DNA from: Hyphomonadaceae bacterium
GTDB taxonomy: Bacteria > Pseudomonadota > Alphaproteobacteria > Caulobacterales > Aquidulcibacteraceae
Reading direction: 5' to 3'
Assembly: GCA_025458365.1 (NCBI GenBank)
Contig: JALOSP010000194.1
Location: 1 to 7,374 of the forward strand
DNA length: 7,374 bases
The translations under genes were made by a program, and so were the position numbers. Positions 1-6,085 of the stretch are shown here, piece after piece (positions within the stretch are counted from its first letter, which is position 1; every line of letters starts with the position of its first letter). The notes below the pieces were generated by a model, which worked only from the letters and a program-made list of their open reading frames with translations, was not told the origin of the DNA and did not search any database.

Positions 1-58
1 CATCAATCAGGAGCTTTGTGAGGGAACTCGCGCGAACCCGACCTGCCGCACAGCATGC

Positions 59-89
59 TTGACCTTGCCATTATGGGAAGGTGCAAGCG
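59..89 (+). promoter_or_regulatory. CueR-type promoter and operator of copA-cueR
   Basis: A -35 box TTGACC (59-64) is followed after a 19-nt spacer by a weak -10 candidate CAAGCG (84-89). The over-long spacer is typical of MerR/CueR-activated promoters, where the activator twists the DNA to align the two boxes. The spacer carries a near-perfect inverted repeat, ACCTTGCC (62-69) against GGGAAGGT (75-82), with one mismatch. It closely resembles the known E. coli copA operator, which has ACCTT and AAGGT half-sites. Transcription would start near 96, giving a leader of about 45 nt before copA. The match to a MerR-family copper operator is strong; the exact -10 is the least certain part. Confidence 0.88.
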
Positions 90-139
90 AGCAGACGCAC
101 GGGAATCGATGACGGCTTTCCCGATCGCGGAGCCTGATT

Positions 140-2752
140 ATGCAACAGACCATTGGCACCAAGAGCGCGCCGACCAAGCTGATCAAACTGCAGCTGGGCG
201 GCCTCAAATGCGGTCAATGCACTCAGACGGTGCGAACGGCTCTGAGTGCGGTATCGGGGGTGACTGACGTCGAGATCGACCAGTCTGCCGGTATTGGCTG
301 TGTCACAGCGGGGCCGACAGTGCCGCCGCAAGAATTAGTCTCAGCCGTCGAGGCGGCAGGTTTTGAAGCCTTGATTCTGGACGACGTCACGCAGAATGGC
401 CATGTCGATTTGCAGATCGAAGGCATGAGCTGTGCGTCCTGCGCAAGTCGGGTTCAGAAAGCTCTCGAGGCTGTCCCCGGCGTCAACACCGCGTCGGTCA
501 ACATGCTGACACACAAAGCGCGTGTAACCGGGACCGCCGACCCAGTTCTTTTGAGCGATGCCGTCTCGCGTGCAGGGTATCGGGTGGCTGACCTGCCGAT
601 TGGGTCTGCTCACCGCCATACGGAACACGGCGCAGCAACCATTGCGCCATCCGGGAATCATCAGCCGCCCATTGGTGCGCATCATGACAGCAGTGGGCCC
701 GCCCACGCGGGCCATGATCATGCGCGGGTCATGCCGGGGGAACAGGAGGCGCTGGCACGCGCCGCTTCGGTCGCCGCATTTCTGTCTGCGCCAATCGTCG
801 TGCTCGAGATGGGCAGCCACTTGATCCCCGCATTTCATGACTGGATCCATGCCACGATCAGTATGCAGGGTTCGCGATGGATCCAAGCCATTCTGGCGAC
901 CGCAGTCTTGTTCGGACCCGGACTGCGGTTCTACCGTGCCGGTCTTCCTGCGCTCTGGCGTCGCGCTCCCGAGATGAATGCACTGGTTGCCGTCGGGACG
1001 CTTGCAGCCTGGAGCTACTCCATGATTGCGCTGCTCTTCCGTCAAGCGTTGCCTGCCGGGTCAGCGAATATCTACTTCGAAGCAGCAGCAGTGATCGTCA
1101 CGCTGGTGCTCTTAGGCAGGTGGCTGGAAGCGCTGGCGAAAGGGCGGACGTCGCTGGCTATCCGCCGCCTGATTGGTCTGCAGCCACGCACTGCTCGCGT
1201 GCGACGGGGCAGCGGTGTAGAAGAGGTTGCCATCACAGCCCTGCAATCCGGAGACTTGGTCGAAGTCCGCCCGGGCGAACGTGTCGCAGCTGACGGCGTC
1301 GTGGTCGATGGGTCGAGCTATGTCGATGAATCGATGATTACCGGAGAACCCATTCCAAATGAGAAAGTAATCGGGTCGATCGTCACGGGAGGCACCATCA
1401 ACCAGACCGGTGCTCTAGTGATCCAAGCCACGTCTGTCGGCGACGCCAGCGTGCTGTCCCAGATTGTGCGGATGGTAGAGGATGCACAAGCAGCCAAACT
1501 GCCGATCCAGGCGATGGTTGATCGCGTGACGGGCTGGTTCGTTCCCGGTGTCCTGGCTTTGGCCGTCATGACGCTGGCGATTTGGCTAGCGTTCGGGCCC
1601 GCAGAAGCCCGCGCATTCGCCGTTATCAATGCCGTTGCGGTCCTGATAATCGCCTGCCCATGCGCCATGGGATTGGCCACCCCGACATCCGTGATGGTCG
1701 CCACCGGTCGTGCTGCCGAATTGGGTGTGCTGTTTGCGCGCGGTGACGCCTTGCAAACTCTACAGGGTGTGAAGGTCGTAGCGCTCGACAAGACAGGGAC
1801 AATTACCGAGGGACGACCGGTCCTTTCTGACTTTCATGTCGCCACGGGATTTGACCGTGATCACGTTCTGCGCCTCGTAGCATCCGCAGAATCCCGTTCC
1901 GAACACCCGGTCGCGCGCGCCGTGGTGGCGGCTGTACCCGAGGGCCCAATACCTGATGTGACCGACTTCAGATCCATCACGGGAGGCGGCGTCGAAGCAG
2001 TGGTGGCAGGGGTCGCAGTCCTGATTGGAAACAGTCGGTTGATGAGCGAGCGCGGCGTGGCGCTGGCGGGCCTGGAAGTGGCAGCGGCGGCACTGCGGCA
2101 GGCGGGCAAGGGCGATATCCATGTCGCTCTCGATGGCGTGCAGGCAGCGGTGTTCGCAGTTTCCGACCCGGTGAAACCCACCTCCGCAGCAGCAATTGCA
2201 GCCCTTCACGAGCTTGGCCTCAAGGTCGCGATGATTTCCGGGGATGCAATTGGTCCAGCCCAGGCTGTTGCTCGCGCTGTCGGGATCGATCACGTCATTG
2301 CAGATGTCGCCCCCGCCGGAAAAGTCGACGCGATCAATGCCCTCAAGCGGCAGTTCGGTGCAACGGCGTTTGTCGGAGATGGTGTCAATGATGCGCCAGC
2401 CCTGGCGGCGGCTGATGTTGGCCTTGCTGTCGGAACCGGCACCGATGTGGCAATCGATACGGCTGATGTCGTGCTGATGTCAGGGAGCCTCAAGGGGTTG
2501 GTCACCGCCATCGTCGTGTCGCGCCATGCACTGGCAAACATCCGCCAGAATCTGTTTTGGGCGTTTGGTTACAACGCCGCGCTGATACCAGTTGCTGCTG
2601 GCATCTTGTGGCCGTTCGGGGGGCCTTTGCTCTCTCCAATCCTTGCGGCTGGCGCCATGGCGGCTTCAAGCCTCTGCGTGGTTGCCAATGCCTTGCGCCT
2701 GCAATTCATTCAGGCGCCGAAGTTCGCGACCAGTTCGGGGACTCATCCATGA
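140..2752 (+). CDS. copA: Cu(I)-exporting P1B-1-type ATPase CopA
   Basis: An 870-residue inner-membrane pump that exports Cu(I) from cytoplasm to periplasm at the cost of ATP. Two N-terminal heavy-metal-associated domains are seen: the first (about 14-80) has an unusual GLKCGQC motif (C24, C27), the second (about 87-152) a standard GMSCASC (C98, C101). A His-rich linker (158-194, nine His) precedes the membrane region. The actuator TGE is at 401-403, the intramembrane CPC at 506-508, the phosphorylated Asp in DKTGT at 550, SEHP at 587-590 and GDGVND at 746-751. YN (811-812) in TM7 and MxxSS (840-844) in TM8, with CPC, mark the Cu(I) subgroup. The ATG at 140 follows a GGAG (129-132) at 7 nt. 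The length suits a complete two-HMA CopA; Ag(I) may also be a substrate. The gene overlaps cueR by four bases and lies directly behind a CueR operator. Confidence 0.97.
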   Translation: MQQTIGTKSAPTKLIKLQLGGLKCGQCTQTVRTALSAVSGVTDVEIDQSAGIGCVTAGPTVPPQELVSAVEAAGFEALILDDVTQNGHVDLQIEGMSCASCASRVQKALEAVPGVNTASVNMLTHKARVTGTADPVLLSDAVSRAGYRVADLPIGSAHRHTEHGAATIAPSGNHQPPIGAHHDSSGPAHAGHDHARVMPGEQEALARAASVAAFLSAPIVVLEMGSHLIPAFHDWIHATISMQGSRWIQAILATAVLFGPGLRFYRAGLPALWRRAPEMNALVAVGTLAAWSYSMIALLFRQALPAGSANIYFEAAAVIVTLVLLGRWLEALAKGRTSLAIRRLIGLQPRTARVRRGSGVEEVAITALQSGDLVEVRPGERVAADGVVVDGSSYVDESMITGEPIPNEKVIGSIVTGGTINQTGALVIQATSVGDASVLSQIVRMVEDAQAAKLPIQAMVDRVTGWFVPGVLALAVMTLAIWLAFGPAEARAFAVINAVAVLIIACPCAMGLATPTSVMVATGRAAELGVLFARGDALQTLQGVKVVALDKTGTITEGRPVLSDFHVATGFDRDHVLRLVASAESRSEHPVARAVVAAVPEGPIPDVTDFRSITGGGVEAVVAGVAVLIGNSRLMSERGVALAGLEVAAAALRQAGKGDIHVALDGVQAAVFAVSDPVKPTSAAAIAALHELGLKVAMISGDAIGPAQAVARAVGIDHVIADVAPAGKVDAINALKRQFGATAFVGDGVNDAPALAAADVGLAVGTGTDVAIDTADVVLMSGSLKGLVTAIVVSRHALANIRQNLFWAFGYNAALIPVAAGILWPFGGPLLSPILAAGAMAASSLCVVANALRLQFIQAPKFATSSGTHP

Positions 2753-3138
2753 ACATCGGTGAAGCAGCTCGTGCAAGTGGCGTCTCGGCCAAGATGGTCC
2801 GCCATTATGAAGCCATCGGGCTGGTCGCGAAGGCTGGACGGGCCGCCAACGGATACCGCGACTACGATGACGCCGACGTTCATGTCCTGCGGTTTATCCG
2901 TCGTGCCCGTGACCTCGGATTCTCGATCGCCGACATCCGCGAGCTGCTGGCTTTGTGGTCAGACCGCTCGCGCCAAAGCGCTGATGTAAAGCGTCTGGCC
3001 CTTCATCATGTTGCGGCGCTGGAGCAACGGATCGTCGGATTGCAGGCCATGGCCGAGACCTTGCAGTCTCTGGCAGCCTGTTGTGCCGGTGATGATCGAC
3101 CCGACTGCCCAATCCTGACCGAACTGGAATCGCACTGA
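2749..3138 (+). CDS. cueR: MerR-family copper-responsive activator CueR
   Basis: A 129-residue cytoplasmic Cu(I)/Ag(I)-sensing regulator. The N-terminal MerR helix-turn-helix begins MNIGEAARASGVSAKMVRHYE (1-21) without the usual variation seen in Zn or Hg sensors. A winged region and a dimerisation helix (about 75-108) follow. The metal-binding loop has C112 and C120 in a CxGDDxxxCPI context, and Ser77 lies in RQSADVK. All three positions match E. coli CueR (C112, C120, S77), where Ser77 marks sensors of +1 ions. The start is the ATG inside the ATGA overlap with copA, because the MerR fold begins exactly there; upstream in-frame codons would only read copA out of frame. Translation is probably coupled to copA. 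The likely target is the operator at 62-82, giving positive feedback. C111 is an additional neighbouring cysteine. Confidence 0.95.
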   Translation: MNIGEAARASGVSAKMVRHYEAIGLVAKAGRAANGYRDYDDADVHVLRFIRRARDLGFSIADIRELLALWSDRSRQSADVKRLALHHVAALEQRIVGLQAMAETLQSLAACCAGDDRPDCPILTELESH

Positions 3139-3159
3139 CATCATGTTCATGGCCGCTGT

Positions 3160-3188
3160 GGCGAGGGATTGGCCTCGACGCTGCGTCT
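3160..3188 (+). promoter_or_regulatory. ECF-type promoter of the Y-X-sigma operon
   Basis: GGCGAGGGAT (3160-3169) is followed by GCTGCGTCT (3180-3188). The same two blocks recur at identical spacing before the outer-membrane factor gene (4619-4647). The downstream block contains CGTCT, which resembles the -10 of many ECF sigma factors; the upstream block would be the -35. Transcription would start near 3195, about 35 nt before the ATG at 3231. It lies between cueR and the CnrY-like gene. The assignment rests on the exact duplication and the ECF-like -10 and is not a match to a named consensus. Confidence 0.7.
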
Positions 3189-3230
3189 GGCAATGTGTGA
3201 GCACTTCACCGCGCCAAAAAGGCCTTGCCC

Positions 3231-3572
3231 ATGCCGAGCGATCCGATTGATGATCTCCTGAAGCGTCTGGCTTCCACGACCCGCACGGCTCCCGACTTCG
3301 AGCGCCGATTCTGGACCCGTCTGGCCAACGGGAAACACGCAGCGACATCCAGGGTCGCGGGTGTGTTGCCTGTTCTGGTTGGCGGGCAGGTTTCCGTGAC
3401 GTTGCCAGGTTGGAACGCATTGCTGGCCCTGGCGGCACTTGGTGTGGTTGTCGCCGCATTGGCGGGTTATGGCACCACGGCCATCAGTATGGCTGCACCG
3501 GCGGCCAGCGGTTTCGAGCCTTGGCTTGTTCCAGTTGCCGTGTCCTCGCCATCAACGGTGCTTGGCGGATGA
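3231..3572 (+). CDS. Small one-helix membrane protein, CnrY-like putative anti-sigma factor
   Basis: A 113-residue protein with no recognised enzyme motif. An amphipathic, charged N-terminal part (about 1-45, containing DDLLKRLAS and FERRFWTRLA) would be cytoplasmic. One hydrophobic segment (about 61-82, LLALAALGVVVAALAG) follows, then a short Ala/Ser/Pro-rich periplasmic tail. This topology, the size and the position ahead of a CnrX-like sensor and a sigma gene match CnrY, the small anti-sigma factor of the cnrYXH locus, which holds the sigma factor at the membrane until the sensor sees metal. Sequence identity to CnrY looks low, so the role is inferred from topology and context. The ATG at 3231 is chosen because AAGG (3219-3222) sits 8 nt upstream; a TTG at 3225 is possible. 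The stop overlaps the next gene (ATGA). Confidence 0.7.
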   Translation: MPSDPIDDLLKRLASTTRTAPDFERRFWTRLANGKHAATSRVAGVLPVLVGGQVSVTLPGWNALLALAALGVVVAALAGYGTTAISMAAPAASGFEPWLVPVAVSSPSTVLGG

Positions 3573-4075
3573 GCGGGCTACGCATCGGGCGGGTGATCGC
3601 TGTCGCCACGGCTTTGGTCGTGGTCGCGACCAGCGCAGGTATGGCCGGGGCATGGCTGCACAGCAGGGCTGCGCCGCCAGCAGCTGAAAGTCTGCATGAT
3701 CGTTTGCACCGGACGCTCGATCTGGCCCCGGACCAGGACGCCCGACTGCATGCCATCGAGCGTGCCTTTGCCAGCGAGAAGGCCCGGCTTGAGGCCGAAA
3801 TGCGGGCCGCCAATCGCGAACTTGCCGACGCCATCACTGCGGGCAAGAGCTACACGCCAGAAGTACAGGCCGCCATCGACCACTTCCACATGGCTATGGG
3901 CGCCCTGCAAAAAGCGACGGTGGAACATGTGTTCGACATGCGCGCGATCCTGACCCCCGAGCAGCAAACCACGTTCGACGCCGAAGTGCGCGCCGCACTC
4001 CTGGCTGCCGGCTCCAAGGCAGAAGCCAGTGATGGCGCTGCCACCGAGAGGGCCCACGCGCCTTCAGCCAACTGA
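3569..4075 (+). CDS. CnrX-like periplasmic heavy-metal sensor (Metal_resist family)
   Basis: A 168-residue protein with one N-terminal membrane anchor (about 6-30) and a helical periplasmic domain, as in CnrX/NccX/ZraP-like proteins. The pattern HxxxH (H43, H47), E64 and HxxxM (H120, M124) reproduces the five ligands known for CnrX of Cupriavidus metallidurans (H42, H46, E63, H119, M123), each shifted by one residue. A YTPEVQ...HFHMAM helix and an ILTPEQQ motif (127-133), common in this family, are also present. In CnrX, metal binding changes the interaction with CnrY and frees the sigma factor. The start overlaps the upstream stop (ATGA), which suggests coupled translation. Whether this version prefers Cu, Ni or Co cannot be told from sequence; the copper neighbours point to copper. 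The C-terminal tail (about 147-168) is low-complexity Ala-rich. Confidence 0.88.
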   Translation: MSGLRIGRVIAVATALVVVATSAGMAGAWLHSRAAPPAAESLHDRLHRTLDLAPDQDARLHAIERAFASEKARLEAEMRAANRELADAITAGKSYTPEVQAAIDHFHMAMGALQKATVEHVFDMRAILTPEQQTTFDAEVRAALLAAGSKAEASDGAATERAHAPSAN

Positions 4076-4088
4076 TCGGTCGTCTTCA

Positions 4089-4608
4089 ATGGCCGGCCCG
4101 GACAGCATTGCAGACATCCATGCTCTTGCGCGCGCTGCGGCGACGGGCGACCGGACAGCGTTCTCGGCCTTGATGCGGATATTGGAAAAGCCGGTCCATC
4201 AAATTGCGCGGCGCTGGACTGGGGCTGCCGGGGAGGCCGATGATGTGGCGCAAGGGGTGTTCGTCTCACTCTGGCAGCGCCTTTTTGCGCCGCGCAACAC
4301 TCAACGCATGTCGCGACTGGTCGCGTCGGAGGGCGGTGAGGGCCTTTTTCTACACCGCCGCACCCCTCGGCGACGAGCAACGCTGCCTTGAGGTGAACGA
4401 CGAAGCCAATGGCGAAGACATCCGTCTGGCTGCGCTGGATGCCGCCATTGCGACCTTGCCGGACGGATTGAAGGCGCCGTTGATCCTGTGCGCCCTCGAT
4501 GGCGTCTCGCAGAAAGAGGCAGCCCAACTGCTCGGTATGACCACCAAGGCTGTCGAAACCCGCATCGCCCGCGCCAAAGCCCGGTTGCGACAGACTTTGC
4601 AAACATGA
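4089..4608 (+). pseudogene. ECF sigma-70 factor (CnrH position), frameshifted with a probable internal deletion
   Basis: From the ATG at 4089 the first frame encodes 65 residues of a sigma region 2 (ALARAAATGDRTAFSALM, then EADDVAQGVFVSLWQRL) up to 4283. It then reads unrelated residues to a stop at 4389-4391. From 4285 the +1 frame continues the protein: LRRATLNACRDWSRRRAVR (region 2.4), a linker, then region 4 (LDAAIATLPDGLKAPLILCALDG, SQKEAAQLLGMTTKAVETRIARAKARLRQ), ending at a TGA at 4606-4608. Compared with E. coli RpoE, where RALDSFRGDSAFYTWLYRIAVN spans this point, about 12 residues of region 2.3 are absent. This suggests loss of roughly 35 bp plus a frame change. The gap to the preceding stop is 13 nt and the Shine-Dalgarno is weak. 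It was presumably the regulator of the locus. As written it should not give a working sigma factor; a sequence error or recoding is possible. Confidence 0.8.
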
Positions 4609-4618
4609 ATCCGGTTGG

Positions 4619-4649
4619 GGCGAGGGATCGGGATAAAGGCTGCGTCTAA
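4619..4649 (+). promoter_or_regulatory. ECF-type promoter of the tolC-multicopper oxidase operon
   Basis: GGCGAGGGAT (4619-4628) and GCTGCGTCT (4639-4647), continuing into AA, repeat the two blocks upstream of the CnrY-like gene at the same spacing. The -10 reads GTCTAA (4644-4649) and lies 15 nt after the GAGGGAT, the same layout as E. coli RpoE promoters (GGAACTT, 15 nt, GTCTAA). Transcription would start near 4655. That leaves only about 11 nt before the ATG at 4667 but about 27 nt before the ATG at 4682. Confidence 0.72.
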
Positions 4650-4681
4650 ACAGGTGACGGACATGGATGGGACCTCACCTG

Positions 4682-6085
4682 ATGCAGTTTTCCCTGCGAT
4701 CAACCTTTTTGGCGCTGGTGGCTCTCTCGACACTTGGCGGCTGCGCAAGCTTGCCCTCAGGCGAGCAGACCGCTGTTGAAACCCGAGTGCGGGACGCCGT
4801 CGGCGCAGCCCCGAGATCGGGACACGATGAGGCCACAGCTCGGGCGCAACGCCTTCAAGCGCTGTTTGCCGAGCCATTGACGCCTGAAGCAGCCGCCCGG
4901 GTGGCGGTTTCGGGCAATCCCCGGATCGCGGCTGTGTTTGGCGAATTGGGCGTGGCACGGGCAGACTTTCTCGCAGGAAGCTTGCCCGCCAACCCGACGC
5001 TCTCGCTCGCTCGGCTGGTGCCGGAGCATAACGAACCGGATGTGCTCAAGCAGGTGTTCGGGATTGATTTGATGAGCCTCCTTACGCTGCCAGCACGCCG
5101 GCAAGCGTCGCGTGCGGGGTGGGAGGCAGCCAAGGCGCGGGCCGTAGGGCAGGCAATCCTCGTTGCAGGTGCAGCGCGCGCAGCCATGATCGATCATATC
5201 GCCGCCAGTCAGCAACTTGATCTGATGCAGCAGGCCGATGCCACGGCGCAGGCCGCTTTGGTCGCCGCTGAAGCCATCCATGCAGCCGGCAATAGCGCTA
5301 GGGTCGAGCTGGATCGGGAGCGCCTGTTTGCCGCCGAAGTCAGCCTGCGGCGCCGTGCGGCTGAGACCGAGGCACGCGCAACACGAGAGCGCGTCAATGC
5401 AGCCATGGGCCTGCCAGCAACACTGGCGGACAGCTGGACGCCTGCCCGCAGACTTGCTCCGCCGCCTAGTGAGCCAGTCATCGTGGATGGCATAGCCGCA
5501 CGGGTGCTGGCCACAAGCCTAGACCGCACCCAGGCAGTCGCTGCGCTCGAGGCTTCGCGCGCGCTGCGCGGGGCTGGCCTGCTATCATCCTGGCTGCCCG
5601 GCTTGGCATTGGAAGGTGAGCGGGAACGTGATGGCGGCGAGTGGAAATCCGGTCTGGGTGTAGGCCTCGTTCTGCCACTGTTTGGTCTTGGTAGCGCAGA
5701 ACGCCTGCGCATCGACAGCATTGGCGCGATGAACGCAGCGCAGCTTGAAGCGGTTGATGCAGAGATCGGGGCAATGGCGCGCGAGACCGCAATCCGGGCG
5801 GAATCGGCCAGGGGCATGGCGCTCGACTATCGCGAGACACTGATGCCCCTGTCCCAAGAGGTATTCGCCGGCACGCAACTCGATTTCAACGCCATGCAAG
5901 TCGGCATCTTCGAGCTTCTCGCGGCAAAGCGGGCCAGGCTCGCAACCGGCCAGGGTGCGATCGAGGCAACCCGTCTGTGGTGGCAAGCCCATGCCGCCCT
6001 CGATCTCCTTCTGAAGGGAGCCTGTCGCTTTAGGCGAGACCCCGTCCACTCAGCCGAACAGCCCCGACCCCGGACACTGACATGA
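4682..6085 (+). CDS. TolC-family outer-membrane lipoprotein of an RND metal efflux system (CusC/CnrC-like)
   Basis: A 467-residue outer-membrane channel, normally trimeric, that would connect an RND pump and adaptor to the outside. The N-terminus is a lipoprotein signal peptide: MQFSLRS, a hydrophobic core, then the lipobox LGGC with acylated Cys21. Two OEP-type halves follow. The first contains the typical LTPEAAARVAVSGNPRIAAV (about 67-86) and LPANPTLSL; the second contains LVLPLFGLGSAERLRI and, near the end, FNAMQVGIFELLAAKRARL, the usual last helix. The long Ala/Arg/Glu-rich helical stretches are as expected for this family. An ATG at 4667 has a better Shine-Dalgarno (AGGTGA, 4652-4657, 9 nt away), but the ECF promoter would start transcription at about 4655 and the shorter signal peptide is more standard, so 4682 is preferred with some doubt. 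It sits where cnrC follows cnrYXH, and its stop overlaps the oxidase start. Confidence 0.9.
   Translation: MQFSLRSTFLALVALSTLGGCASLPSGEQTAVETRVRDAVGAAPRSGHDEATARAQRLQALFAEPLTPEAAARVAVSGNPRIAAVFGELGVARADFLAGSLPANPTLSLARLVPEHNEPDVLKQVFGIDLMSLLTLPARRQASRAGWEAAKARAVGQAILVAGAARAAMIDHIAASQQLDLMQQADATAQAALVAAEAIHAAGNSARVELDRERLFAAEVSLRRRAAETEARATRERVNAAMGLPATLADSWTPARRLAPPPSEPVIVDGIAARVLATSLDRTQAVAALEASRALRGAGLLSSWLPGLALEGERERDGGEWKSGLGVGLVLPLFGLGSAERLRIDSIGAMNAAQLEAVDAEIGAMARETAIRAESARGMALDYRETLMPLSQEVFAGTQLDFNAMQVGIFELLAAKRARLATGQGAIEATRLWWQAHAALDLLLKGACRFRRDPVHSAEQPRPRTLT

Noticed and set aside
1..58. 3' end of an upstream gene, or GGGAAC at 23-28 as an ECF -35
   Set aside because: No frame has a recognisable C-terminus over so short a stretch, and no matching ECF -10 follows the GGGAAC at the right distance.
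341..1045. Open frame of 234 codons on the - strand
   Set aside because: It lies inside copA, with no recognisable domain or start signal; shadow frame.
2557..2748. 64-residue N-terminal extension of CueR
   Set aside because: The frame is open inside copA but the MerR fold begins at the ATG at 2749, and the length from there matches CueR.
3139..3230. Terminator after cueR
   Set aside because: No stable GC-rich hairpin followed by a T run is visible; the AAAAA at 3216-3220 has no stem before it.
4277..4291. Programmed frameshift at the T run of the sigma gene
   Set aside because: A +1 shift would be needed, the site is not a known slippery signal, and the joined product would still lack about 12 residues of region 2.3, so deletion or error is more likely.
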